A DNA stretch of 64,000 nucleotides. It comes from Trichoplusia ni. Taxonomy: Eukaryota; Arthropoda; Insecta; Lepidoptera; Noctuidae. Positions 35,577 to 47,600 of this stretch are shown here, piece after piece. The notes beneath the pieces are model-generated. The model searched no databases. It worked only from the letters and a program-made list of their open reading frames with translations, and was not told where the DNA came from. Location: assembly GCF_003590095.1 (NCBI RefSeq), contig NC_039497.1, positions 6,382,691 through 6,446,690 on the forward strand, in the 5' to 3' direction. The first letter of the stretch is position 1. Each line of letters begins with the position of its first letter. The position numbers and the translations under genes were made by a program.

Positions 35577-37364
35577 TTATTGGACCATTGATTGCAATAA
35601 ACCTAAGATGTAACTTCCTAGATCCTCATCCTGGTTAGTCCATGACACGTAAATATTTTTCGTGCTATCATCATCTCCTTCCACCTTGATAAGCACTGAT
35701 TCCACAGATATATTAGCCTCAGATATTGTGATAGTCCACCCTTCCAACTTTTCAGACAGTAAAGTTTTCAGTTTCTCTGCTGTCTTGACAGCTGGACCTG
35801 GGTCTTCAAAGCGCACAGTGCTTGTGAATCTAATGATATGCCTATTGATGCCAATTTCGTCACACATTTCATCAATATCCAAGAGGGAGAGCCTGTTATC
35901 TCTGACGCACAGGATACCATTTACGACACGCCGTCGTTTTGGGTCTGGTGGCTGAGCATTATACCTCACAGCTTCAGCCTTCAGCAGTCTTAAAGATACA
36001 TCAATAGGTATTTTTGTAGGTGTATTTATAGTGCAAGTCTCACCATTGGCAGGCATGTAGCAATTAATCTTAAACTCCTTCTCAATCTTATCCTTTAAGA
36101 ATTCCATTTTCTGTGCCTCACCATGCACCAACAACACATTCTTAGGTTCACAATATTGTATCAATTGCATGATGCCCTTAGCGTCAGCATGAGCAGAAAA
36201 TGACATGTATTCAACTGCCATTTTTACTTCAACAACTTGGCGGTTTTCGAACTCAACCTTTTTGGCTCCATTTAAGATTTTGTGCCCCACTGTACCCTGG
36301 ACACAGAAACCTGGCATTATCACCATGTTCTGTTCATAAGGAGCCCATTTCTTAAATATATTCAGAGACAAGCCAGCATGCAACATACCAGGTGTAGCAA
36401 ACACAACCATTGCACCAGGGTTGTCTATGTAAGACTTGTCAAAAGGCTTAATGTGTTTAAAATCAAACATGTTTCTCTGTACAAATGTTTTTCTTATTTT
36501 CTGGTTTGTCCATGTTATAAACATCTTGTAATAGTTATTTGCCTTCTCTGTCAGTCCAAGGGCAAAGTACACTGGACATTTTAAATTCATTCTTTCCCAG
36601 TATGTTTCCAACAGAATACAAAGCTCCTGAGCTCTTCCCAATGCAAATACAGGAATAAGTACTTTACCTCCTTTTTCCACACATTCATGAACCTTCTTCA
36701 GAAAATCTCTTTCACGGCAACGCTTGGAGTCACGGATTGTGGTAGCGTAAGTTGATTCAGTTATAAGTAAATCAGGTCTACATTTATCAATCCATGCCGC
36801 ACCCAAGTGCCGGTCTGGGGTCATATTGTAGTCTCCAGTGTACACTACAGACTGGGAACCGACACGGATCCAAAACATGGCGGCGCCCAGCACATGGCCA
36901 GCATAATACGCCTTAATCTCCAGTTCATTATCTACCATCACAGACTGATGCAGGGTCACTGCGGTAACTTTCTTTATGCAATCTTTGATCATTTGAGATG
37001 TAAAGAAGTTGGACTCTCCCTTCCTTTCGACTGCTACTTTTCTCATGTCTTCTAGCAAGATAGGCGCTATGGCTTTTGTCGGGTGAGTCATGTAGATGGG
37101 GCCGGTGTAGCCGACCATCTCCGACATGTACGGCAGAGCCCCGCAGTGGTCCAGGTGGAAGTGGGAGATAATGACGCAGTCTATCTGACTGGTTATGGGA
37201 CCTTCAGATACGATGTATGAAAAGTCGGGGAATCGTCTCTCGTCGTTGTATCCCATATGCATGCCGCAGTCCAACATGATGTTCTTACCTCCCATGGACA
37301 GCAGGATACAACTGCGGCCCACATCCTGGCCAGCTCCAAGTGGAGTTATCTTTATATCGGGCAT
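35577..37364 (-). CDS. IntS11: Integrator complex subunit 11 (RNA endonuclease)
   Basis: Catalytic subunit of the Integrator complex, a nuclear metallo-beta-lactamase/beta-CASP endonuclease related to CPSF73. It cuts nascent snRNAs and many promoter-proximal transcripts. The single 595-residue frame matches the known family length. Motifs: HFHLDHCG at about 68-75 (Zn ligands), GHVLG at 156-160, YTGDYN at 175-180, ITESTYATTIRD with catalytic Glu203, a beta-CASP domain, SAHAD, and LVHGE. All catalytic residues are present. The ATG gives the conserved MPDIKITPLGAGQDVG start. The coding region has no intron, unlike its split neighbours. It is tail to tail with the TTLL gene (84 bp between stops) and head to head with Gmd. 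AATAAA hexamers (minus strand) begin within a few bases of the stop, implying a very short 3' UTR or a longer one using sites inside the TTLL gene. Confidence 0.97.
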   Translation of the reverse strand: MPDIKITPLGAGQDVGRSCILLSMGGKNIMLDCGMHMGYNDERRFPDFSYIVSEGPITSQIDCVIISHFHLDHCGALPYMSEMVGYTGPIYMTHPTKAIAPILLEDMRKVAVERKGESNFFTSQMIKDCIKKVTAVTLHQSVMVDNELEIKAYYAGHVLGAAMFWIRVGSQSVVYTGDYNMTPDRHLGAAWIDKCRPDLLITESTYATTIRDSKRCRERDFLKKVHECVEKGGKVLIPVFALGRAQELCILLETYWERMNLKCPVYFALGLTEKANNYYKMFITWTNQKIRKTFVQRNMFDFKHIKPFDKSYIDNPGAMVVFATPGMLHAGLSLNIFKKWAPYEQNMVIMPGFCVQGTVGHKILNGAKKVEFENRQVVEVKMAVEYMSFSAHADAKGIMQLIQYCEPKNVLLVHGEAQKMEFLKDKIEKEFKINCYMPANGETCTINTPTKIPIDVSLRLLKAEAVRYNAQPPDPKRRRVVNGILCVRDNRLSLLDIDEMCDEIGINRHIIRFTSTVRFEDPGPAVKTAEKLKTLLSEKLEGWTITISEANISVESVLIKVEGDDDSTKNIYVSWTNQDEDLGSYILGLLQSMVQ

Positions 37365-38434
37365 GACGAAATTATCTTACTGTATCACTACAAAGCTATG
37401 ATTATTTCAACAATTTGACTAAAAACGCAATATTTACTTGAATTTTCTTTGTCTAAAGATTGATTTACACACTTTCCCTTAAAGTACGTTTAACTTATAT
37501 TAATTAATCCTTATTATATTTTAACTTGTAAATAAAAGTAACCTACGCACAAGCAGACATTTGTAATTACAACATATTACCTCACTTGCTTGTCAAAGTT
37601 AAACTTTGTAGGTAAACATCATGTCATTAAAACTTATCACGATGACAGAATAAAATTATTGCTCTTTGTTTGTTATGATTGCATTTTTGGTTTTTGGAAC
37701 ATCGGTAAATTGCTTAAATTACAAAAGTAATATTAAAACATTTGTGGTTTGAACTTTATTTTTCAACCATTACTTAATGTAATTCTAAAAAAACTACTAC
37801 ACTAAACTATTACATTAAAGCTTAATTAATGTTTAATTGCATTCTTAAATAGCCGAATGTGTGTGGGAATGTTTTCTAAGATTAGTTTAGTGCTTAGTAC
37901 GTTCGCAATACCCTTTCTAGCATCAGCCGAGCATGGACTTATTATACAGCCGAGTCTATAAAGATCCTTTTAAAAATGTACGTATTAGAAAACATTTCTG
38001 GTTCATTTATTTATAATAGCAACAGGCAATATCGTTAAAAACTACTGTCAATGTCATATCAACCAAAGTGTTAACTTGTTAACGTCAAACTTCTGTCATT
38101 TTGTTTCCGATTGCCACTGTTCATCGTAAATTTCTAAATTTTTACCGACTTAATGTGAAAGACTATTGTTTTGAATAGGCGTCCATAACTTTTACTAATA
38201 TTTTTATTGTATAAGTTCACTGTATAGTTATCTAGTTATTACGTACATTTCTTTCGTTCATAAACACAAATGTTGACCGCTATTTCTCGTCTGTTCGTGT
38301 GTTAGTGGTTCTTGTTATGATAAGCTAATCACAGAATCACACTTCAGTGGCATACCGCGCCGGCTTGTGTAGTGCGAGCAGACGTGTTTGTTGTCCAAAC
38401 ATTATAAACAATTTTAAAAAAGATATTTAATAAA
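37365..38434. promoter_or_regulatory. Divergent promoter region of IntS11 and Gmd
   Basis: The two start codons point away from each other across about 1.07 kb with no open frame of note. The middle part is AT-rich. The section near Gmd (about 38300-38400) is less AT-rich and contains CpG dinucleotides. No TATA box in a convincing position was identified, as usual for housekeeping genes. Confidence 0.5.
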
Positions 38435-41400
38435 ATGTCTGGCGAAGGATCTAGTTCAAACGAAAACAGAAAAGTTGCGCTTATTACCGGCATAACAGGG
38501 CAGGTATGTTGTCTATTATCATATTTAAATGAACATAGCCTCGGGCTTTGTATGGTTTTCCCGGAGGCCACGTCGATTATAATCGTTTTGTCTTTTATGA
38601 TCCATACTTCATGTTTTTAATTACTAGGCTTATTTCCAAGAAGGTTTATTGTTTTAATCTTGCGATTATAAGCGTGGCCTTAAATCTTAGTAAAATCTTG
38701 GTGCTTGAAACAAAATGTTTACTATCACCAAAAAAATCCAGAGGCCATTCTATGAAAAGAATATAAATAAATAATGATGAATGAGTATAAGGCCTTGAGG
38801 CCTATTGTGCCCTGTACTCAACAAGTGCTGGCATGAAAATCAACAATAATAGCTGTAATTGCTGTGAACATGGAAAGCTAAAATGCTACAATGTAAACAA
38901 ATTATTATTATTTAGATTAAACTAGAATAGCCGTAGCAATAAGCCTAAGTTTAGGCTTTGTCTACTTTAGCAGGCTACTCAGTTCAGTCAGAGAAACATT
39001 ATGAAAGATGAGCAGAACTAAAATTGCCTTTGCCCTGCAAGGCAAAATTGAATAGTTAAAATAAAAAACACTTCCTTACTACATTTGTTTTTACTTAAGG
39101 CCACTAAAATTATTTACCTTTGTAAATAATTTTAGTGGCTCTAGCAACTTAGAAACTCAGTTTCAAAATTCAGTGATCAAATCTCTAATGTAAAATAACA
39201 ATAAAGAATACCAAATCAGTTATGCCACTAAAATATATCAGTCTTTAGTTTACCTAAAATAGAGAGTTTGCCTCATAGTGCAATTCAAATAATTCTGAAA
39301 AGATGTCTCATATTTGTTTTGTTTTTAGATTAACTTAAAAATAATTACTTATACAAATTTATTGTACTGAACTGTCTTATCAATTGCTTAGTATAATAAA
39401 TTCAATTTATATCTATTTCATAATTAATATTAATTTGTAATACAAGTTACATGTCTGTGTATGCTCAGTTGCTTAATCTAACAATTATAACATTCATTCT
39501 ATTTGGTAATTTATTCTGAGTACCTGTATTACATTTAATAAATAATTTGGTGTAATTTACTTATTTTGATCCCTGTATTTCTCATTAAGGTAATAATAGT
39601 AGCCTTAAAAGACTTTCTTACTGAATCCACTTTTTTTTTAGTTTGAATGTAAAGTAGTCAACAAAAAAATATAATTTAAATTAAAACTAATTAAAAAGTC
39701 TTTCACAATTTTTAAAGGTAAGTATATTTATTTGCCAAAAACTACCAATTTATTTTTTACTGCATGTTGATAACAAAATTGAATGAATGTTGTCGCTATT
39801 ACTCAAGGGATTCGCTGCTAAACACAGTGTAACACGTCGTCTCGCTATAAACAGCATTATCTCCCCTGCTTTAAGATCTTATTTTACACTCATTCAAACC
39901 TATTTCGAATTTATTTGAGGTTGGCACAATTTATTTACAATATTAAAAAATAAGGAAGGTAAAAAGTATTTAATTGTGATAGTGGGGGCTAAAAATATCA
40001 CTTACTATAATGGTAAGTGACATCAAGTGAGATTTTAAATCACCACTAGCTGACCCAGCAAACATTGTTTTGCCTAATAAATTATTTCTAGTTGTATGTA
40101 TTTGTATTTAATGCCACATTATAAAAAAATAAAAACAAAAAATATCGTCCGAAAAATAAGAAAATATATGTCTCCAATATTTTTTGGAAATGTTATTATT
40201 CTTCAATGAATAATGCCACAAGTCTCCTGTGTTTACTCTTTTCTTGCTATAGCCACCTATACATTATAATACCCATTTCATTGACAAAAAATTCTTCAAA
40301 TTGAGAACGTCCATCTTTTTTAAAGCAATCGAAAGTGGCTAGACACATCAGTTGATAGTTGCTTTTAAAGTTCTGCTAAGTAGCTACTTATGATCTAACT
40401 TACGATTTAATTACCATCCAATCGAATGTTGTCAACATATATTTACACAGTTGTACATTTTAAAACATGTGTTTGTATCACAGGCCATTTAACACAGGGC
40501 GTGTGTACTCATTGATTGGGATTATCACATGATACTTATTTATGTTATCACATTGTTAAAGTTTCGTTAACATTCCCATAAACATCTCTTGATGCTGGGA
40601 TTATAACATGTATGTGTAACTTGTCGAAATTCTGGTATAAAATGAGAAAATAAAATGAGTCTTACAATGTCATCTAGAACATCTAAACATTCTTGTAAAA
40701 AAACTTGCTTATTACGATAATCGAAGGCGTAGCATGTCGCACACATTGGTATTCAACGTGGTTCCTGCAGCTAAGTGCTAAGGGTTTATTAAAAGAGAGG
40801 AGAGGCAATTGAGCGTTAACATGTTGTATTTTGAATAGGGTATCTTACCATAAAAAGGGCCGTCAGACAGCCCAAAAATATTAAATACATATTTTTACAT
40901 TTTATCACGTCACTAAAAAGCGAGGAAATTTAAATACATTTAAGATGATAAAATATATGGTAACATCACTTCTATGTTTCACACACATTCCTTATTTTAA
41001 GATAAAACTTTTCCACAGGATGGTTCATACCTCGCGGAGTTCCTCATTGAGAAAGGCTACGAGGTGCACGGCGTGTTGCGGCGCTCGTCCTCCTTCAACA
41101 CTGGCCGCATCCAGCATCTGTACGGCAACCCAGCTAGTCACACGGGGGGCAGGATGCATCTGCACTACGGGGACCTCACGGATACCACGTGCTTGATCAG
41201 TATTATAACTAAGGTATGTGTCGCAAAACTGAGCAAAGATATGTGCCTTTAAGAAGTATTCTACCTAAGATTAATGACCATCGGCCTGCCTCGTTTCTTC
41301 AGGCTTTGAAAACCCATAATTTAAAGCTCCAGACAGCTTGAAATCCAACCACAAATTGCAATTCAAGAGCTTTTTGAATGCTCGTTTGGTTTGCAATTAA

Positions 41401-44400
41401 ATGCGATAAGGCAATAAAAGTATAATTGTACAAAGATGACAGACCACTTTCAATAATTTATAATTTACACGACGGTTGTCATGTTTCATATATTTTTTTA
41501 AAAGTCGACTCTTGCATAACGGAATTTAATCCTTGTGTCGCGGGGGTTTTACCAAAACAATTATTCAGATGCTAAAAGACTCAGGACAAGCATTCGAGGA
41601 TGACACAGATGCTTGTCCTACGCGGGGTCGAACCCACGACACGACGCGCACAGTGGGTTTGGCGCGGTGACCTCAACCACTCGGCTATCCGTACGGCCAA
41701 AGTTGTTATACCTGCAATATTGCACAAGAATGTTTTTGTTACGCTTGCCACCTTGATATTTGGGATGTTCATGGTTGTCTAACGGTTAGGTGTCTAATTT
41801 CACGCTGAATGTGAGTTCTACAGCAAACCAGAGTTATTGATAAAAAACAAACTAAATTAGTGTGAACAATAATATTGTCTTGCAATGGGATAGGATGGGA
41901 ACAAATTAATTGTTCCTGTAACAATAATCAATTGTTGTCACTTTATACTTATAGTAAGCAAGCGATTGAGTAAGACAAATAACTCTCAAATACAGCTCTT
42001 TCATGGAACTAATTAAGAATTTACTGCCGTGAAATTAATCAGTATTGAAATTTAAACGCATATTTTCGTCAAAGTTCTCAAAATTTATTGCCTTTTACTA
42101 TTTGGCAGAACAACACGACATTGGTACTTTACGGCGATACAAAACGTAAAAGACTAACAAAATATATGGTCAGCACCAAATGTCAAGTAATACAATACAT
42201 ATTTTCAAACCACCTTTATGTAACGAGTTGATTCTGCACTATAAGTTGAAAAAATAGACTGGTAATTCAAAGGATTGAAATAGTCACAAAAAGTCTCGAA
42301 ATTCACATTGCAAACTTTTGTCGTTATTCTCGTAAAAATCCCTACTAATATTGTAAATGCGATGGTAAAGGTCTTTCTGTCTGTCTGTTACGCTTTCACG
42401 CCTAAACCACTGAACTGATTTTAATGAAATTTGGTACAGAAATAGGGTTGACCTTGAGAAAGAACGTAGGATAGTTTCTATCACGGACTCTTGAAGAGTT
42501 CTCTTGGAAACGCGATATAACCGACTTCGACGCGGGCGAAGCCGCGGGCGTAGAGCTAGTGTCTTATAGTTCTGTCATATTCCCATAGATTCGTCCAAAA
42601 GAAATCTACAACCTCGGTGCTCAGTCCCACGTCAAAGTATCGTTCGAGCTGAGCGAGTACACAGCGCAGGTGGACGCTCTCGGTACCCTGCGGTTACTGG
42701 AGGCTGTGCGGGCGGCCGGCCTGGAGAAGGATGCCAAGATATACCAGGCGTCGACATCAGAACTGTACGGAAAGGTCGTGGAGGTACCACAGAATGAGAA
42801 GACTCCTTTCTATCCTAGATCACCTTATGGTAAGTGGACAAATCGTTTTTCTTTTTTGTTAACAGGACTGCAATTCGAGCAGATGGATCGGTGGTAACAA
42901 ACTAACTGGTAACTGGTTAACTTACCAGTTAACTCTTAACACAAACTGGTAAACTGTTTACTCACGCGTATTTATCGGGATTGGCCGGCTAGTTGCAATT
43001 TTTTTTCAAAAAAGTGCCATTAAAGAAATGTTACTTGTTACGAGCTCTAATCAACTATTATTATTATTTTATACCAGCCTGCGCAAAACTCTACGGCTAC
43101 TGGATCGTAGTGAACTACAGGGAGGCATACGGCATGTTCGCGTGTAACGGTCTCCTCTTCAACCACGAGAGTCCGCGGCGAGGCGAGAACTTTGTCACCA
43201 GGAAGATCACACGAGGCGTGGCTAAAATCACACTGGGGCTCATGGAGTGTCTCGAACTAGGAAACTTGGATAGTAAGAGAGATTGGGGTCATGCGAAGGA
43301 TTATATTGAGGTGAGCAACTTTTGTGTGAACTAATATGCCACAGCTTTCACAACAACGTCATCTAGTTTCAAGATATGTGAAGCTTGTATTATGGGTACT
43401 AGAAAACACACAACACATATTATAGACAAATGACACCCAACACAAAAGAAATGATCGTGCTCCTCAGACAAAATTTGTCCGGGGTGGGAATTGAGACCGA
43501 TGTCAGGGTCAACCACTAGACCAAAAATCCAGTCATATACTTTTTATCGTTCTTGGATCCCGTTGCTACCGTTTTATTAATTTTATATTGCATTTTTATA
43601 AGTGCACTCATGAATATGAAAAGCAAGGCTATAAATTAACTTGTACGATCTGTCGTCCAGGCCATGTGGCTGATGCTACAACAAGAGGTGCCGGAGGACT
43701 TCGTGGTGGCGACGGGCGAGGCCCACAGCGTGCGCGAGTTCGTGGAGCGAGCCTTCGCGTGTGTCGGGCGGCGGCTGGCGTGGCGCGGCGCGGGGAGCGG
43801 GGAGACAGGACATGACGCCGACACCGACCAGCTGCTCGTCAAGGTCAACCCCAAGTACTTCCGACCTACTGAAGTGGTAAGTAAAGTATGTCTGTTCTCG
43901 TCCTACTTCCTTCACAGAAAGAGGTAAGGAGGTAGGACGAAAAATTGGTCTTATGTTCGTTCTATTTAAGATTTTTTCTGTGCATTATGGAACCTATTTT
44001 ATCTTATTTCGAATTCAGGGCAAACACCGAATATGTTAAACAAGGTAAAAATTAAATACATTCAGGTTTTTTCCTGCTCTCATTACATTTTTGGTTTTCA
44101 AGTTATATGATGGTTCTCATCATCATCATCCACACACAGACTTTGTCCCCACATGCTGGGCATATGCCTTTTCTAGTGCTAATTTCTGCGCTCCTATGCC
44201 AGCCTCATCCAGACTCGACCCGAGCTTATATCTTTGACTCATCTTGCTCCCAGAGAACCGAAGCTTCTTTTGCCTTGCCTATGATTGTGTAACTGCTAAA
44301 TGTATTCAATTTTAGCAAGTATAATTTGTATAGAACGACTAGCTCGGCACGCGGTTATAAAATATCGTATGATGTATCAGCGCTTTAGCTACCTAAGGAC

Positions 44401-44608
44401 CAAAAAATATTTCAGCCCTTGTAACAAATTAGTGTAACCTACACAACAACCATAATCTCCTGTAATACCATTCCAGGATCTGCTACTAGGCGATCCATCG
44501 AAAGCCAAAGAGAAGTTGGGCTGGACTCCGCGCGTGTCCTTCGATCAGCTCGTACGAGACATGGTGGAGGCCGACCTCGCGCTCATGAAGCGGAACCCCG
44601 AGGCCTAG
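38435..44608 (+). CDS. Gmd: GDP-mannose 4,6-dehydratase
   Basis: Converts GDP-D-mannose to GDP-4-keto-6-deoxy-D-mannose, the first step of cytosolic GDP-L-fucose synthesis. Coding exons: 38435-38503, 41019-41213, 42589-42829, 43078-43310, 43661-43876, 44477-44608; every junction is GT/AG and in phase, giving 361 aa (the human enzyme has 372). NADP-binding Rossmann motif GITGQDG at 19-25, split by intron 1; dehydratase Thr144/Glu146 in ASTSELYGK; catalytic Tyr168 and Lys172 in SPYACAKLYGYW; then NHESPRRG, DWGHAKDY, ATGEAHSVREF and YFRPTEVD. The Tyr-Ala-Cys-Ala-Lys core differs from the Gly-Ala-Ala spacer of the human enzyme but keeps the YxxxK spacing. I recall the same ACAK in fly Gmd. Exon 5 is GC-richer than the others. 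Confidence 0.97.
38504..41018 (+). other. Gmd intron 1
   Basis: A 2.5-kb AT-rich intron in phase 0. It contains a perfect 18-bp hairpin at 39100-39139, a small 8-bp stem near 39998-40021 and a possible transposon word, 'actagctgacccagcaaaca', at about 40048. No exon was found inside. Confidence 0.7.
39100..39139. repeat. Perfect 18-bp inverted repeat with 4-nt loop
   Basis: GCCACTAAAATTATTTAC at 39100-39117 is the exact reverse complement of 39122-39139, separated by CTTT. It lies in Gmd intron 1. It could be a palindromic transposon remnant, a recombination hot spot or a transcript hairpin. No matching star arm or bulge pattern supports a microRNA. Confidence 0.75.
41504..41698 (-). mobile_element. 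tRNA-derived SINE (family A), nearly complete, minus orientation
   Basis: On the plus strand it reads 'ggaatttaatccttgtgtcg', 'gatgcttgtcctacgcgggg', 'tcgaacccacgacacgacgc', 'ggtttggcgcggtgacctca' and 'accactcggctatccg'. It lies in Gmd intron 2 and is one of the better-kept family A copies. Confidence 0.75.
42339..42559 (-). mobile_element. Lep1/Helitron-like element, third subfamily, minus orientation
   Basis: It starts 'cctactaatattgtaaatgc', contains 'tctgtctgtctgttacgctt' and 'tgatttaatgaaatttgg'-type sequence, and ends 'gacgcgggcgaagccgcggg' then 'gagctag', the reverse of the 'ctagctc...cccgcgacttcgtcc' end. It lies 29 bp upstream of Gmd exon 3, so it has inserted very near a splice acceptor. 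Confidence 0.7.
42964..43000. repeat. Fragment of the 'gcgtatttatcggg' fold-back family
   Basis: 'cacgcgtatttatcgggatt' and 'ggccggctagtt' match one end of the repeats at 535-625 and 30259-30352. It is a single-ended relic in Gmd intron 3. Confidence 0.4.
43350..43535 (-). mobile_element. tRNA-derived SINE (family B), minus orientation
   Basis: Reverse copy of the element at 29411-29646. Plus-strand words are 'caacaacgtcatctagtttc', 'gaaatgatcgtgctcctcag', 'ggggtgggaattgagaccga' (box B side) and 'caaccactagaccaaaaatc' (box A side). It occupies most of Gmd intron 4 (43311-43660). Confidence 0.7.
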
Positions 44609-47600
44609 GCCAAGGTAAGGCGGGGATAACCTTAGCATAATAATGAGGAACTGATTATCTATTCACTACGTGTTAACCAAGTGATAGGAGGTATGAGAGA
44701 ATGAGAAGTATCAAAGTGAGAACTGGAATGAATGAAGCAAAAAGGCTCCGCTATAGTTGGAGGTATAGGCATAAAAAAATATTGTAAAATTGTCTTGTTG
44801 TTCTTTGTGCATGATATTTGAGAGCTTAAATATTCTTTCACCGCCACCCCGTGAAAGAAGGATTATTATTCTTAAGAGCGCGAGTTGTTCTCAGGTAATA
44901 ATATGCTACGACTATCTTAATAATGAACTCAAATGCCCGCAGCATCGGCACAATTATTACTACTTGTCCAACTTAAAATATGAATTTTGTCTATGCCTTC
45001 AATGAATGAATATTTTTAGTTGCCTTAAAATATTTATAATCACCGGAAAGACTGCCGATTAAACTATGTCGCTCCAAACAATAAAATAACATTACGTACC
45101 AATTTACATAATTACAATAATGTATAAATATCCTTGGTCATAATCGCTTTGATAAAATATTGAGTAATAATAGTATGACTCTTAACGATCAATATTTAGT
45201 CCTAATAAACGCAATGAAAGATATTGTAATCAATATTTTAATTAATTAGTGTGACTAATCCTTCGAAAACGATTTTTAAATTCTAAATGTATCGAAAATC
45301 GGTGAAGCTTGGGCGATTACGGCGAGCTGTCTATGCAAAGGAATACTTTAATCTTTAAAAAGTGCTACTTTGTAGACTTTTTTGAAGTGAAAACTTCTTT
45401 AGCGGCGACAAGTACTTTTTTAACAAATACTTTTTTTTGTAATGCGTAAAAACAGTAAAACTCGCGAGAGGACACATGACCTGATCGAAAATCCTCAGAC
45501 GAAAACTTTTTAGCACAATACTGGATCGATAGCGAAATAAATAAGTATTGTATAAATTGTATTCTAGCATGTAAATGATAATAATTTTATAGTGATAATT
45601 AAAACAATTCGTGCAAAATTATTCCCTAACCATTCCAGAATATCAAAAAGCACAACGTTAATATTAAAGTTTTCACTTCTGCCGGCACTCCCGGAGTGCA
45701 ATTTTATTAAAAAATAATTATAAAATTAAATATAAATATATTATGTAATTGATATATAAAAACCTCTTTCAGAATCACGGCGAGCCATATACAGGATGGA
45801 CTATATTACAAGTGTATGTATATCTTGTTGAGAACTATGATTTCAATATATGTGTTATGAACGTAACTGCGAGACTTATGAACGTATTAATAATAGGTAC
45901 GTCTTGGCTGTGACGCAGTTCCCGTTAGAAAGTTATAAATGGCCGTAATCCGTTAAAAATATTATTTTGTTTGCCTTCAAAATTATTTTATCTTTTGTTA
46001 TTGAAGTTTTATTTTCTTCTAACACAGTGCAGTTGGTTTTCTAAAATAAAACAGTTATCGAATATATACATCCATTTAGGTGCAATTTATTCTATAGTCG
46101 CGTGATATAGATGGATTTTTGAAAATATAGTTCGTAGCCACATAAAAACTACATCACATATTCCTACAAACGTCACAAATACACCCGCGAATGTTTAATG
46201 TGTATGAAGCTATAATTGTATAAATATAAAAGGAAATTAATCACTGAAATCTTGAAAGCCTTAAGTATTTATACCGTAAAAATACAAGACTATTCAAAAT
46301 AACATAAAAGAACCAACCTTTTCGTTGTATGGGGTAGATTGGTTATAAGATAGGTATGCCAATCATCATCCCTCCCTATACAACGAAAACATTGGATTCG
46401 TTAGATAGATTTTGTTACTAACTTGTATGTAAATAAATTGTTAAATATGACTAGTTTTAAAAGTCGAGAGAATACAATAAACGCACAATACTTGTTACCC
46501 CCATACTCCTTATACAATTTCTACTCCCAACTAAATGGAAATAACCAATATTTCATAAAAAAAAACTTATATTCAATTCACTCAAAACATGAATTCATAT
46601 GTGAATCAATATTCACTTATACAGTGTCATACAAATATGACCATTATTTGTATAGCCATATGGTTCCTATTTTAGTTAATATGGTGCCGTTTCGCGTTAT
46701 TTTATGCATTAATTATTTGAGTGGTTATAATGTAAGCTCAATTTTTGTAATCAGGTTTACAAGGATGTATTTTTCATTATAAGCAATATATTGGGCAGTC
46801 TGAATAAATATTATTTGTAAATTATAATATGTAACCACATTATATGTAAGTATTTTAAATGTCGTGTGGATGTACTATATTTAGTTTTAAGTTAACTTAA
46901 TCATTGAATTTATCTATTTAGGTATACCATATAATTTTAAACTATAAGTCTTTTGAGTTACAAACCAAAGGAATTATTTATAGATGGTTATATTACAGTT
47001 AAATAAAAACGCTGACAGAAATGTTGGCAACACTGAATATCGTCGTTGTAATCATACTTCGACATATTAACATCATGGAAACTGAATTCATGAGGTTGGG
47101 TTCACTGGTATCTGGGTGACTCCGCTTTCTAAACTGAAACACATTTGACGCGCTAGAACATGCGATTGAATGCTACGGATTGCTCTGTACGCAGTCCTTT
47201 CCAAGTTGAGCCGTTAACTAGACACCGTATCATAATTTCCAAGTATGTACGGACCTCCACAACCTAAATAAAAATGTCTCGTATGTCTGTTTAAACGTCT
47301 GTATATAAATAGTGCAATTTGTATCATATACATAAGTTATGTATAATATTATAGTGAATCTTATAAAAGAATTTATTCCTAGGTATTATTCTTTATAAAA
47401 GTTATTTACATTGTTTTTAACTTAAATTTTTAATCTCAACTTTCGTATTGTGCATTTTATTTGTGATTTTACTGTTTACTGAAAATTATTTTATTATTAT
47501 TAACTGTAGAATAAGTCTATTCTTCAATAAAGTTCTATTTATATATAAAAACAAACTACTCGTTTTAAATCTACATGTCTTAAAAAAACAACATTATAAA

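Noticed and set aside
39100..39139. MicroRNA precursor
   Set aside because: A perfect 18-bp arm with a 4-nt loop is too short and lacks the bulges and flanking stem of a pre-miRNA.
46423..46782. 119-codon plus-strand open frame
   Set aside because: AT-rich Tyr/Asn/Ile/Phe composition with no domain; possibly within the Gmd 3' UTR.
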